Below, piece by piece: positions 42,698 to 52,013 of a stretch of 64,000 nucleotides of DNA; position 1 is the stretch's first letter, and each line of letters starts with the position of its first letter. The position numbers and the translations under genes are program-made. The stretch is from Desulfosarcina alkanivorans (GTDB lineage: Bacteria > Desulfobacterota > Desulfobacteria > Desulfobacterales > Desulfosarcinaceae). The notes beneath the pieces were generated by a model. The model was not told the DNA's origin, ran no database searches, and was given only the letters and a program-made list of their open reading frames with translations. The stretch is taken from positions 2,976,001-3,040,000 of the forward strand of contig NZ_AP021874.1 in the NCBI RefSeq assembly GCF_009688945.1, read 5' to 3'.

Positions 42698-43318
42698 GTG
42701 ACCCCCTGCCTTAAAGTGGTTGCCTTTGATTGTGACGGTGTCATGTTCGACAGCCGGGAAGCCAATCGGGCCTACTACAACCACCTGCTCGAGCATTTCC
42801 GCCTGCCGGCCATGACTCCGGAGCAGTTGGCCTACGCCCACATGCATACCGTCGATGAAGCCCTGGCCCACCTCATCCGTGACGAAGCCACCCGCAAGGA
42901 CGCCCATGCCTACCGGAAACGGCTGGGATACCGCCCCTTTCTGAAATTCATGGAAATGGAACCGGGGCTGGTCCCGCTGCTGGAGGCGCTCCGCCCCCGT
43001 TTCAAGACGGCAGTGGCCACCAATCGCACCGACACCATGGCAAGTGTACTGGCGGACAACCGCATCGACCACCTCTTTGACCTGGTGGTCTGCGCGCTGG
43101 ATGTGCAGTTCCCCAAGCCCCACCCCGAGGCGCTGTTCAAAGTGGCCGAGCACTTTTCGGTGTCGCCCGGGGAAGTGATCTATGTGGGCGACTCCATGGT
43201 GGATCAATTGGCCGCCGAAGGTGCCGGCATTCCTTTGGTGGCTTACCGCAACCCTGATCTGAAAGCCGCTCACCACATCAGGCACCTGGCCGAAATTGAG
43301 GCGTTGGTGGGCCTGTAA
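42698..43318 (+). CDS. HAD-superfamily hydrolase (phosphoglycolate phosphatase-like)
   Basis: 206 residues of the haloacid-dehalogenase phosphatase fold. Motif I is FDCDGVMFDS with the nucleophile Asp, motif II is the Thr of VATNRTD, and motif III/IV is GEVIYVGDSMVDQLAA. The cap domain between residues about 20 and 90 is helical, as in Gph/PGP. The start is GTG 42698 with AAGGAG upstream; a GTG three codons earlier overlaps the ribosome site. The substrate cannot be read from sequence. Confidence 0.88.
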   Translation: MTPCLKVVAFDCDGVMFDSREANRAYYNHLLEHFRLPAMTPEQLAYAHMHTVDEALAHLIRDEATRKDAHAYRKRLGYRPFLKFMEMEPGLVPLLEALRPRFKTAVATNRTDTMASVLADNRIDHLFDLVVCALDVQFPKPHPEALFKVAEHFSVSPGEVIYVGDSMVDQLAAEGAGIPLVAYRNPDLKAAHHIRHLAEIEALVGL

Positions 43319-43357
43319 TTGAGTAACGGTCTAAACGCTTAAAAACAAGCCCAGCTC

Positions 43358-44965
43358 ATGGCCGCCTATCCCCACACACTGAAAAGCCAGGCCGAAGCCG
43401 CCCTGGATGACCCGCATTTCGACTTCATCGCCACCTACCACGCCGTGGCCGACCTTCGCCGTCTGGCACAGAAACACCCGGGGGTTCTCGACGAAGGGAC
43501 CCTTTTCGCCCTGGAGCGGCTTCTGCAATCCAGTGCCTTTCGCAAAATCCGTCAGTCCTATTTCCTGTTCCGGGAAGCCGCGTCGGTAATGACCGATATC
43601 GCCATCATGCCCGGGGGCAACGGACTGGGGGCAAAAGCGCTGGCATCCCTGCATCGCATGCTCGCAAAAACCGGCGGCAGTGCCCACCGGGGCGTGGCCG
43701 AAGCGCTGGGCGGCCTGCCGGTCGCCATCAGGGGCCCGCAGGTGAAAAATGGCCCTTCCATGACCCCGCCGGCAATCTCCTGGGCCCAGCTGATTTCCCA
43801 AAACAGGCTGACGGCCACCGGTCCCCCGCGGTACATCGGCAGGAGCCTGGTGGTGCAGACGTCTGAAGGCAGCCACCTGCTGGTCGTCAAACTGGCGAAA
43901 AAAACGGATACGGCAGCGGGCCTGGAAAAAGAGATCCGCTGGATGGAAATGCTGAAAAAAGCGGACTATGCGGTCGACCGCCGGTTTCACATTCCCAGGC
44001 CCCTGTGGGGCGGAAGCCGGCGGGTCTTTCGAATCAACGGTCTTCCCCTGAACCCGTCCGGAACCGTCCATCGCCATCCCGATGGCCTGGCGATCGCATT
44101 TGTGGCCCACCGGGACTACTTCGTCTACCCCAACGGCCAACGCATAGACACGTCCTCCGCCCGGGAAATGCTGGCCCGCAATGCATTTTTACTGGGCCGG
44201 CTGGCGGCAAAGGGGGTCATCCACGATGCACCCATCCCGCTGTTCCACAACCGCACCCAGCGGCTGCGCCGTGACGACCAGGGCCGCTACCAGTGGTTTC
44301 GATCAGGACGCCTGGACCAGTGGCTGTCATCCTGTGCATTTCCCAATCTCGGATTATCCGGGTTGCGGGACTTCGAGCATCTGGAATCGTTGGACGGCGG
44401 CGGCCGCCGCCTTTACCGGCATATCGGCAGCCACTTCTTCAGTCTGCTGCTGGTGGCCGGCAGCCATTTCCGCTGCCGGGATAAAACCAGGGTCGGCCTG
44501 GACAAAAACAGGCAGCCGGTCGACACGAGGGACCTGTTCGACAAGCCGATGCTCAAAGCAATGGTCGGGGACGTATTCGATGAATACTTCAGCGGGTTCA
44601 CCGGCCTGTCGCCGGCGGGCCCGCTGCCGGTGGACCTGGATCGTCTCACCGACCGCATGATCGAAGAGATGGGCGTGGACCGCTACATGACCGAACTGCT
44701 GCGACGGACCGACCAGAACGGGTTGACCGACAGCGAGTTTATCGCCTTTTTGAAAACGAGGGGATACGATGCGAATCAGCTCGCCGGCCTGAAACGGGGA
44801 GAAAAGGACATCCTGATCACCAGCGGCCCCCATCTGGGCGACTTCAACCGTCAGATCTCCCTGCCCGAACTCATCGAGGGCGTGGCCGCCATGTCGGCGG
44901 TGTGCATCGCCGGACGGTTTACGGCAACACAATCATCGTCAGGCAAGGTCTGCCGCGCAACCTGA
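43358..44965 (+). CDS. Large protein with kinase-like motifs, possibly a SidJ-related pseudokinase
   Basis: 535 residues. The first 130 are helical, possibly HEAT-like. The middle shows kinase-like elements: a beta-strand Lys (HLLVVKLAK near 178), a glutamate on the following helix (LEKEIRWMEML), and a catalytic-loop-like GVIHDAPIPLFHNR near 287-300 with His-Asp and a later Asn. An Asp/Lys-rich region and a C-terminal helical part follow. A family named SidJ-related pseudokinase is known to me from Desulfobacterota; SidJ itself is a calmodulin-dependent glutamylase of Legionella. The assignment is tentative. It follows the HAD gene by 39 bp on the same strand. No ribosome site better than AAACAAGCCC is visible. 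Confidence 0.6.
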   Translation: MAAYPHTLKSQAEAALDDPHFDFIATYHAVADLRRLAQKHPGVLDEGTLFALERLLQSSAFRKIRQSYFLFREAASVMTDIAIMPGGNGLGAKALASLHRMLAKTGGSAHRGVAEALGGLPVAIRGPQVKNGPSMTPPAISWAQLISQNRLTATGPPRYIGRSLVVQTSEGSHLLVVKLAKKTDTAAGLEKEIRWMEMLKKADYAVDRRFHIPRPLWGGSRRVFRINGLPLNPSGTVHRHPDGLAIAFVAHRDYFVYPNGQRIDTSSAREMLARNAFLLGRLAAKGVIHDAPIPLFHNRTQRLRRDDQGRYQWFRSGRLDQWLSSCAFPNLGLSGLRDFEHLESLDGGGRRLYRHIGSHFFSLLLVAGSHFRCRDKTRVGLDKNRQPVDTRDLFDKPMLKAMVGDVFDEYFSGFTGLSPAGPLPVDLDRLTDRMIEEMGVDRYMTELLRRTDQNGLTDSEFIAFLKTRGYDANQLAGLKRGEKDILITSGPHLGDFNRQISLPELIEGVAAMSAVCIAGRFTATQSSSGKVCRAT

Positions 44966-44989
44966 GTAAATCAACCCATCAAACCGCAG

Positions 44990-45997
44990 TTAAAGCGATT
45001 CCCTGGCCCGATTGATATTGTCGATATCCCCCATGACGATCAGGGTCATTCCCGCTTCCAGGATAAAGGAGCTGGGCGGCCGGAATTCAAAGCCGCCGTC
45101 CTTGCGCCGCACCCCCAGCAGCAGCAGGTTGAACTGGTCACGAAGGCCGGACTGCATGATCGCCACCCCCACCAGGGGGGAGTCGGCATTGACGGGAACC
45201 TGGTGGATACGCAGTTCCCCGCGCTCACTTCTGAGCATGTTATCGAGGAAATCCACGGCGGCCGGCCGGATCATCTCGGAGGCCATGCGCAGGGCGCCAA
45301 TGACGTTGGGAGAGACCACGGAGGTGGCACCGGCCTTGAGCAGTTTGGGCTGCAGCCGGCTGTTGGTCATCCTGCTGATGATCCGGGCCGTGGGGTTGAG
45401 CATGCGGGCCGTCATGGTAATGTAAAGATTGTCATTGTCCGACGGAAGACAGATGGTGATTCCGGTGGCCCGTTCTATGCCGGCAGCTATCAAATTCTTG
45501 TCGTCGGTGGCATCGCCGTGGACATGATACAGGCCCTTTACCTGGCGGCAGCGTTCGATGACGAGGTTGTCCTGCTCGATGAGCACCACGCTGGCTTTGC
45601 TGGTCACCAGTTCAACGGCCAGGGGAAATCCGGTTTCCCCGCCGCCGCAGACGATGTAATGGTCTGACAGCGCATGGATCTTGTTTTCCATTTTTCTTCT
45701 CCTGAGCATCCCGGTCAACTCGCCTTCGATCAGCATGGCCGTCAGGGTGCTGATGCTGTAGAGGATGATGCCCATGCCGAAGGTAATCAGCAACATGGTG
45801 AAGACCTGGGCGCTGGGGTTTCCCGTAATGCCCAGCACCTCCCCGTAACCCACCGTGGTCAGTGAAATGACCGTCATGTAAAGGCAGTCGAGGTAGGTGG
45901 CATGCCCCTCGAAAATGACAAAATAGCCCGTACTTCCCATCAGCAGGGTCCCGATGAGAGTGGCCATCGCATAAAATAACCGTCTTCTGATTCCCAT
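44990..45997 (-). CDS. Two-helix potassium channel with TrkA-N/TrkA-C (RCK) domains
   Basis: 335 residues. Two membrane helices flank the selectivity filter TVGYGE (residues about 47-52). The RCK domain begins near residue 115 with HYIVCGGGETG, an NAD-type Rossmann loop, and contains GDATDDKNL. The C-terminal TrkA-C subdomain spans about 255-335. It has the architecture of MthK-type ligand-gated K+ channels, which open with Ca2+ or nucleotides bound at the RCK ring. The gene is alone on the minus strand; its 3' end lies 25 bp from the convergent pseudokinase gene. Confidence 0.93.
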   Translation of the reverse strand: MGIRRRLFYAMATLIGTLLMGSTGYFVIFEGHATYLDCLYMTVISLTTVGYGEVLGITGNPSAQVFTMLLITFGMGIILYSISTLTAMLIEGELTGMLRRRKMENKIHALSDHYIVCGGGETGFPLAVELVTSKASVVLIEQDNLVIERCRQVKGLYHVHGDATDDKNLIAAGIERATGITICLPSDNDNLYITMTARMLNPTARIISRMTNSRLQPKLLKAGATSVVSPNVIGALRMASEMIRPAAVDFLDNMLRSERGELRIHQVPVNADSPLVGVAIMQSGLRDQFNLLLLGVRRKDGGFEFRPPSSFILEAGMTLIVMGDIDNINRARESL

Positions 45998-46115
45998 AAA
46001 GGCACCGGAACGCTGGACGCGCCTCCGTTGACGGGTTCCTGTTTACGGCCCGGCGTGGCATGCGGGATGGGCTGCAGGCACCTCCGGGGGTGTCATAAAG
46101 GCCGGAAACCGGGTG

Positions 46116-47138
46116 TCACCGCCGAAGCCGGCGTGCTGCGGGATCCCCCGTCGGACAGATGATGCGCTTGAACACGGCGGTGTCGATGTTGCCGCCGCAG
46201 ACGACCAGGGCGACCGTCCGGCCCGCCAGTTGAGGGGCCATTTTCAGAAACCCGGCCACCGTGACACCGGCCGCCCCCTCGATCACCAGCCGGTGGTTGT
46301 CGAAGACCCGAATCATCGCGCTGCGGATCTCCGCCTCGCTCACGAGCACCCAGTCGTCCACCAGGGTCCGGCACGGATCGAAGGTAACGGCGCCCGGTTC
46401 GATACCGCCGGCCGTGCCATCGGAAAGGGTCTCCCGGGCCGGAACCGCCACGATCCGGCCGGCCTTGACCGATGCGGCCATCGCCGGTGAGTTTTCCGGC
46501 AGGCACCCCACGATGCGGGCCTGCGGACGCAGTGCCTTGACCGCCCCGGCAATCCCCGAGATCAGCCCCCCACCGCCCACCGCCACCATGACGCAGTCCA
46601 CCCTGGGCAGTCGAGCCAGGATCTCCAACCCGATCGTTCCCTGCCCGCCCACCACGACCGGATCGTTGTATGGCGAGATATAGACCTTCCCGGTCCGATC
46701 GGCCTGCTGCCGGGCATAGGTTTCAGTGGCTTCACAATCCGATCCGTGAAACCGGACGGTGGCTCCCAGGGTCTCGAGCATCCGGACCTTCAGCGGGGAA
46801 GCGGTCTCGGGAAGAAAAATGGTCCCCTCGATCCCCAGCCGGCGCATGCCGAAGGCCGAAGCCATGCCGTGGTTTCCCGAAGAAGCGGTGACCACCCCGG
46901 CCTTTTTTTCTCCTTCGTCCAGCGCCAGCAAGCGGTTCAGGGCCCCCCGGACCTTGAAGGAGCCCGTGTGCTGGAGGTTTTCCAGCTTGAGAAACACCCG
47001 GCCACCGGTTTCGCGTGCCAGGTCAGCGGACGGTTCCAGGGGGGTCGCCCGGATGTAGGGGCCCAGGTCCCGCTGGGCGGCCAGGCAAAGCCCATAGATG
47101 TCAGGCGCCGTCGACGCCGCTGCGGTCGCTGACCTCAT
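46116..47138 (-). CDS. Threonine dehydratase (PLP-dependent, IlvA/TdcB-like)
   Basis: 340 residues. Deaminates L-threonine (or serine) to 2-oxobutyrate. The PLP lysine is in the motif KLENLQHTGSFKVRGA near residue 55, and a glycine-rich phosphate loop VGGGGLISG lies near 190. There is no C-terminal ACT regulatory domain, so it is a short, catabolic-type enzyme. The start at 47138 overlaps the thiE stop by ATGA and has GGGGAGGG upstream; an ATG two codons earlier is possible. It is the third of three coupled genes after the HD-domain gene and thiE. Confidence 0.9.
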   Translation of the reverse strand: MRSATAAASTAPDIYGLCLAAQRDLGPYIRATPLEPSADLARETGGRVFLKLENLQHTGSFKVRGALNRLLALDEGEKKAGVVTASSGNHGMASAFGMRRLGIEGTIFLPETASPLKVRMLETLGATVRFHGSDCEATETYARQQADRTGKVYISPYNDPVVVGGQGTIGLEILARLPRVDCVMVAVGGGGLISGIAGAVKALRPQARIVGCLPENSPAMAASVKAGRIVAVPARETLSDGTAGGIEPGAVTFDPCRTLVDDWVLVSEAEIRSAMIRVFDNHRLVIEGAAGVTVAGFLKMAPQLAGRTVALVVCGGNIDTAVFKRIICPTGDPAARRLRR

Positions 47139-47788
47139 GACCACCCTCCCCTGGCGGAGACACCGCAGGCGGCAGCCATTGCCGCAGCGGCTTCAGCGGG
47201 GTCGCCGGACCGGGTGATGCAGCTGATGACGGCCACCCCGGCCGCACCATGGGCAAAACAATCCACGGCATTGACCGGCCCGATGCCGCCGATGGCCACT
47301 GCCGGGACGGGGGACCGGTTGACGATATCCCTGAGCCCGGCGAGCCCGTGGGCTGGCTTGGCATCGACCTTGGTGCCGGTCTCAAAAGTGGGACCGGTGC
47401 CGATGTAATCGCAAAAGGCCAGATCGGTGCGCTCCAGTTCGGCCATGGTGGACACGGAGACACCGATGATCGCCGGCGGCCCCATGACGCGCCGGGCCAG
47501 CCGGGGCAGGGCATCGTCCTGGCCCACGTGAACCCCGTCGGCACCCACGGCTTTTGCCAGCAGCACATCGTCGTTGACGACGAAGGGCACCCCGGATTCG
47601 CGGCAGAACCGGCAAACCGCCTCAACCTCTTCATAGGCATCCAGGCCAAAAGACTTGTTGCGGTACTGGACCATGGTGGCACCGGACCCAACGGCCAGGC
47701 GGACCTGGTCCAAAACAGGGAAATCCGCCACCCCGTCATCGGTGATGAAGTAAAATCGAAGCAGGTCGCGAATCTCGTCTGGTTTCAT
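47135..47788 (-). CDS. thiE: Thiamine-phosphate synthase ThiE
   Basis: 217 residues. Joins HMP-pyrophosphate and hydroxyethylthiazole phosphate to thiamine monophosphate. The TIM barrel has the motifs MVQYRNKSF (residue about 35), VNDDVLLAKAVGADGVHVGQDD (around 70-92), GVSVSTMAE and PTFETGTKVDA, and the phosphate loop AIGGIGPVNA near 170. It is somewhat divergent in the first strand. Its ATG overlaps the HD-gene stop by ATGA; its own stop overlaps the dehydratase start. No TPP riboswitch was found, as it lies inside an operon. Confidence 0.92.
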   Translation of the reverse strand: MKPDEIRDLLRFYFITDDGVADFPVLDQVRLAVGSGATMVQYRNKSFGLDAYEEVEAVCRFCRESGVPFVVNDDVLLAKAVGADGVHVGQDDALPRLARRVMGPPAIIGVSVSTMAELERTDLAFCDYIGTGPTFETGTKVDAKPAHGLAGLRDIVNRSPVPAVAIGGIGPVNAVDCFAHGAAGVAVISCITRSGDPAEAAAAMAAACGVSARGGWS

Positions 47789-48408
47789 GGAAGCCTTTCC
47801 CCCCCGGGCCAGGGATCAGCGCTGCTGTCGACCGGGTCGCCAGGGGCTTGGTTGAACATCCGATGAAGGGTCAGGAAACGGTCCGCATAGGCCGCCTCGT
47901 ATCGGGCCAGGCCGGCGGTGATTTCCTCGATGGTCTTTTCATGCCGTCCGTTGTCGGTCTTGGAGAAAAACTTGTCTGCGTAGCAAATCAGCCGTTCTTC
48001 CACGGAAAAGGGGACCATGTCGCGGACCGGCAGGGGAAGATGTTGACGCACAACCTGGCGTGCGCTGATCCCCACGCCCACATGGCACTCGCAGACCCGG
48101 CCGTGCCGCTTAAGATCAAGCCGGTCAAGTATCTTTCGGCCCTCGACCCCGTGGCACACATAGGGCAGGGTTCCCGTACACCCCAGATCCGGACAGCGGG
48201 TCCGGCCGATGCCGATGTCGTGAAGCACCGCCGCCTGAACCACGAAGGACCGGTCCGCCTCCAGCCAGGGGGCCCGGTCGAGAACCATTAGCGCTTTTCG
48301 GGCCACCAGGTCGCCGTGACGCAGCAGCAGGTCACGGGTCGGGTTGCCGGCGGGATAGACCCGCGAAATGATGGCTTCCGGGTCGATGTTCGCGTTGCTT
48401 TTGTCCAC
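47785..48408 (-). CDS. HD-domain protein
   Basis: 207 residues with the metal-binding HD motif in VLHDIGIGRT near residue 62 and a further His in CHGVEGRKIL and CECHVGVGIS. This corresponds to the HDIG-type phosphohydrolase domain. It starts at a GTG at 48406-48408. The family includes nucleotidases, cyclic-dinucleotide phosphodiesterases and uncharacterised small hydrolases; the substrate here is not known. Coupled to thiE by an ATGA overlap, hinting at co-expression with thiamine synthesis. Confidence 0.82.
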   Translation of the reverse strand: MDKSNANIDPEAIISRVYPAGNPTRDLLLRHGDLVARKALMVLDRAPWLEADRSFVVQAAVLHDIGIGRTRCPDLGCTGTLPYVCHGVEGRKILDRLDLKRHGRVCECHVGVGISARQVVRQHLPLPVRDMVPFSVEERLICYADKFFSKTDNGRHEKTIEEITAGLARYEAAYADRFLTLHRMFNQAPGDPVDSSADPWPGGERLP

Positions 48409-48415
48409 CAGGGTC

Positions 48416-48646
48416 CTATGCGTTCAAGGGGTGATGGGTTCTCTCACGACACTGACAGGGCCAGTCGCAAATCAACATTTCGGGTGCTCCCGGAAATGAC
48501 GGATGGGGGATCCCCGCAACACGGAATCTGCGACACGCCGGGGCCGCAACGAAATGGAAACCGCAGGCGCGGCAGCGCTGTGCCGGGGATTTCAATAGCG
48601 TGAGAACGCGGGCCTTGGCCGAAAGATGCCGTTTCCGGATGGTCAC
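48416..48646 (-). CDS. Possible small Cys-rich protein between prfB and HD gene
   Basis: 76-codon ORF with GTG start directly after prfB and ending 8 bp before the HD gene. It contains CRAC, a later single Cys and CDWPCQC, a spacing that could bind zinc. The ribosome site is weak and there are no recognisable family features. It may be a real small protein, because it fills a gap in a compact operon, or a chance frame. Confidence 0.3.
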   Translation of the reverse strand: MTIRKRHLSAKARVLTLLKSPAQRCRACGFHFVAAPACRRFRVAGIPHPSFPGAPEMLICDWPCQCRERTHHPLNA

Positions 48647-48649
48647 CGG

Positions 48650-49748
48650 CTATGCCTTGCCCGACAATAAGACCCCTTCAATGAACATGTCGATGTCCCC
48701 GTCCAGCACGCTGTTCACATTGCCGACATCCAGACCGATACGGTGATCCTTGACCATCTGGTAGGGGTGCAGCACGTAGGAACGGATCTGGCTGCCCCAG
48801 GCAATGTCGTCCTTGCCGTTGTGGATTTCCTGCAGCCGCGCGTCCTGCTTACGTTTTTCCGCTTCGTAGAGCCGCGCCTTGAGCACCTTCATGGCCATGT
48901 CTTTGTTGCGGTGCTGGGATTTTTCCTGCTGGCACTGAACCACGATGCCGGTGGGCAGGTGGGTAATACGCACGGCACTGCTGGTCTTGTTCACGTGCTG
49001 GCCGCCGGCGCCGCTGGCCCGGAACACATCGATGCGCAGGTCCTTGTCCGCCACGTCGATTTCAATGGCATTGTCCAGCTCCGGGTAGACAAAAACGGAC
49101 GCAAACGACGTGTGGCGCTTGCCGCTGGCATTGAAGGGAGAAATTCTCACCAATCGATGGACCCCGCTCTCCGACTTGAGATAGCCGAATGCGTATTGAC
49201 CGGTGGCGGTAAAGGTGACGCTTTTGATGCCCGCTTCGTCGCCGGGCTGAAAGTCGACAATACCGGATTTGAATCCTTTCGCCTCCACCCATCTCAGGTA
49301 CATGCGAAACAGCATCTCGGCCCAATCCTGGGCCTCGGTACCGCCGGCGCCGGCATTGATGGAGATGATGGCATTGTTCCCATCGTCCTCACCGTCCAGC
49401 ATCATGTCCAGGGAAAACCGGTGCATTCGCCGGCCCAGGTCGCCGATCTGGCCGGAGACCTCCGCCATCGCATCGGCGTCCGCCTCTTCAACCGCCAGTT
49501 CCAGCAGAATGCCCGCTTCCTCCAAATCATTTTCGAGGCCGTGAAAGGCGTCGATGCGCTGTCCCAGAAGGGTGCGCTCCTTCAAAATGGCCGTGGTGCC
49601 CTCCGGGTTGTCCCAGAACCCGTCACGGGCAATTTCCGCTTCGATCTCCTGGAGCCGTTTTTCCTGGCTGACCAGGTCAAAGATACTCCTTGAGCTGGTC
49701 AAGCTTCTGTTTATGCTCTTTCAATGTCTGTTTGGCTTCGGTACTCAT
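48650..49748 (-). CDS. prfB: Peptide chain release factor 2 (programmed +1 frameshift)
   Basis: RF2 recognises UGA and UAA stop codons. The gene starts at ATG 49748 (MSTEAKQTLKEHKQKLDQLKE). After 22 codons it meets an in-frame TGA (49677-49679) within AAGGAGTATCTTTGACC, the classical autoregulatory frameshift site with an internal Shine-Dalgarno-like AAGGAG and a CTT TGA slip. Translation then shifts +1 and continues with DLVSQEKRL. The catalytic GGQ motif (SGAGGQHVN) lies near residue 250. The Ser-Pro-Phe tripeptide motif for stop-codon reading is present (RISPFNASG). Confidence 0.95.
49677..49692 (-). promoter_or_regulatory. prfB: Programmed +1 frameshift site of prfB
   Basis: AAGGAGTATCTTTGA: slippery CTT followed by TGA, with the stimulatory Shine-Dalgarno-like sequence a few bases upstream. 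Autoregulates RF2 levels. Confidence 0.9.
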
Positions 49749-49837
49749 GGTTTATCTCCTATTTGGGTCACACGCGCTCAGGGTCGCAGTAAAACGCAAA
49801 GGATCCCGGGCAATCGGTTGGCCCGACGGCACCGGAA

Positions 49838-51481
49838 TCATTTCCTGCCGGGGCCTCGCCCGGCCAGCCGGCTGATCAATCGCTTAATCCAATGGGGCGA
49901 ATCCCGCAGGGCATCGCCAGCCGGCTCCCGGCCACCGATCATGAACCGCCCCGCCAGCACACCCAGCACCATCAGGCAGGCCATGGGCAGCAGGTCGCCC
50001 ATGCGGGTATACATGCTGGCTTCCGACAATACGGGCACCGGACGATCGACCACCGCATCTTCGAACAGGTCGGTTCGCGCGATGATCCGCCCGGCGGGGT
50101 CAACGAATCCGCTGATCCCCGTATTGGCACAACGGACCAGGCTGCGGCGATTCTCGACAGCCCGGAAGACCGCCATTGAAAAATGCTGGAAGGCTGCGCC
50201 GCTCCTGCCGAACCAGGCATCGTTGGTCAGGTTGACCAGCAGCCCGGCACCGTTTTTCACAAGAGACCGGGAAAGTCCCGGGAAAATAATCTCAAAACAG
50301 ATCTGCACGCCGATGGGAGGGTTCGCCTCTCCCCACGCCAGGGTCCGCCCTTTCTCTCCAGCCGAGAAGTCACCCACCTGAGCCACCATCTTGCCCACGA
50401 ACGACAGCACGCGTTTAAAAGGGACATACTCGCCGAAGGGCACCAGGTGAACCTTGTCGTATCTCCCTGTGGCACGGCCGTCCGGTGCCACCATAAAGGC
50501 GCTGTTATAGTAGGCATGACTGCCGGCTTCCCCATGAACGCTGGGGCTTCCCACCAGCAGATGGACGCCCGCCCGCCGGACGGTGTCGGTTACCAGCCGG
50601 GTGAGCTTGGGGCTGGCCTCGAAGTAAAACGGTGTCGCCGTTTCCGGCCACACCACCAGATCCGGGTTGCGGGCAGCGGACGTCAACGTCAGGCCGACGT
50701 ATTTCTTGGTGGTGGCGATCTGAAACGCCGGATCCCATTTGCGGGCCTGGTCAATATTGCCCTGGACCACGGCCACCCGAAGCGATGAGGCGTTACGAAC
50801 GGCTTCATCCATGGCCCCGATTCGTGTGGCTCCGTATACCAGGCACGAACCGATCAGCACCAGGGGCGCCACGACGGCCTTCAGGGCCAGCCACCGGTCC
50901 ACCGGAACCCCCCGCCAGGGTTTGCCTGCAAGGAACAGCAGCAGCACATATAGGGCAGCATTGAAAAGCACCACCAGAAAAGAGATCCCGTACACCCCGA
51001 ACATATCTGAGATCTGTATGATATGCAACCGATTAAACTGGGAATATCCAACGGTTCCCCATGGAAATCCAGTGAAAAGAAAACTGCGCACATACTCGAT
51101 CGCCACCCAGAAAATCGGGGCCAGAATAACCAGTTGCCCGGGTTTCCGGCAAAGGCGGGACACCGCCAGTGCAAAAAGTCCCGGGTAGACGGCCAGGTAG
51201 GCCGCGAGCAGAACCAGCAGGGAGACACACTGCCACCATGGCAGGTATCCGTAAGTCCGCATGGTGAAGACCACCCAGTATAGCAGGGTCAGGTAGTGGG
51301 CCAGACCGGCAATCATACCGGTCCTGAACGCCGCTTGGGGGCTGAGGCCCCGCAGGGCGACCAGCAGAGGGACCAGGGCGAACCAGGCCGTAGCCGACAG
51401 CCCCAGCTTGGGAAATGCCAGGGTCATCAAGAGCCCGCTGATAACGGCAGGCAGCCATTTGGATTTAAGCACCATCACCAT
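49838..51481 (-). CDS. lnt: Apolipoprotein N-acyltransferase
   Basis: 547 residues, inner-membrane enzyme that adds the third acyl chain to outer-membrane lipoproteins. Six membrane helices in the first 200 residues are followed by a periplasmic nitrilase-like domain. Its catalytic triad is visible as Glu in VVWPETATPFYFE, Lys in GRYDKVHLVPFGEYVPF, and Cys in GVQICFEIIFP. A final C-terminal helix completes the fold. Its first 17 bp overlap the end of the upstream hypothetical gene. The start could be two codons later (MVLKSK). Confidence 0.94.
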   Translation of the reverse strand: MVMVLKSKWLPAVISGLLMTLAFPKLGLSATAWFALVPLLVALRGLSPQAAFRTGMIAGLAHYLTLLYWVVFTMRTYGYLPWWQCVSLLVLLAAYLAVYPGLFALAVSRLCRKPGQLVILAPIFWVAIEYVRSFLFTGFPWGTVGYSQFNRLHIIQISDMFGVYGISFLVVLFNAALYVLLLFLAGKPWRGVPVDRWLALKAVVAPLVLIGSCLVYGATRIGAMDEAVRNASSLRVAVVQGNIDQARKWDPAFQIATTKKYVGLTLTSAARNPDLVVWPETATPFYFEASPKLTRLVTDTVRRAGVHLLVGSPSVHGEAGSHAYYNSAFMVAPDGRATGRYDKVHLVPFGEYVPFKRVLSFVGKMVAQVGDFSAGEKGRTLAWGEANPPIGVQICFEIIFPGLSRSLVKNGAGLLVNLTNDAWFGRSGAAFQHFSMAVFRAVENRRSLVRCANTGISGFVDPAGRIIARTDLFEDAVVDRPVPVLSEASMYTRMGDLLPMACLMVLGVLAGRFMIGGREPAGDALRDSPHWIKRLISRLAGRGPGRK

Positions 51482-52013
51482 CTCGCCCCTGTTTCATAAC
51501 CGTCTCGCCCAGGTATTCCCGGACGGCATTGATGGCGTGGGAAAACATCTTGGTACCGGCCAGTATGGCACAGGCATCATCCTCGTCGCCACAAACGCCG
51601 GCAAAAGCAGGACCAATGGCCCTGGCCGGTTCCGGGATCTTGCCGGCAGCATCCAGCGCAGCGACATAATAATCAAGACGTTGTTTGAGGATGTCGAAAT
51701 AATCGATGTCCGAACCCACGGTCAGAGATGCCGAGGTGGAAAGGGTGCCGGAAAAGACACGGACATGTTCCCAGAAATGCTGACCGATTTCGGCTTTAGG
51801 ACCATCGTCGGCCAGAAAAAATGAAACCGCCCACCCCACCGATATGATTCTCAGCAGTTGAATTTCGTATTCCATCGTCCCCCGCTGTTCAGGAGACGCC
51901 AGCGGCAGGGTGCCAAGAATGACGTTCATGTCGTTACGGTCGATGGCGTATTGAAACAGATCTTCGCCGGCACGGGCTATTGTATCTTCGACTGCTTTTT
52001 CGGTATCGGTCAT
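51465..52013 (-). CDS. Hypothetical protein upstream of lnt
   Basis: 182 residues from ATG 52013 (MTDTEKAVEDTIARAGEDLF) with GGAAGGA upstream; the frame is open another 29 codons. Mostly helical and acidic, with no signal peptide. One moderately hydrophobic stretch is ISVGWAVSFFLA near residue 60, and a DIDYFDILKQRLDYYVAALD stretch follows. I do not recognise the family. It overlaps lnt by 17 bp, so the two are translated from one message. Confidence 0.7.
   Translation of the reverse strand: MTDTEKAVEDTIARAGEDLFQYAIDRNDMNVILGTLPLASPEQRGTMEYEIQLLRIISVGWAVSFFLADDGPKAEIGQHFWEHVRVFSGTLSTSASLTVGSDIDYFDILKQRLDYYVAALDAAGKIPEPARAIGPAFAGVCGDEDDACAILAGTKMFSHAINAVREYLGETVMKQGRDGDGA

Noticed and set aside
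47785..48650. TPP riboswitch for thiE
   Set aside because: thiE is internal to an overlapping operon and no THI-box CUGAGA/ACCUGA pair was seen before the HD gene.
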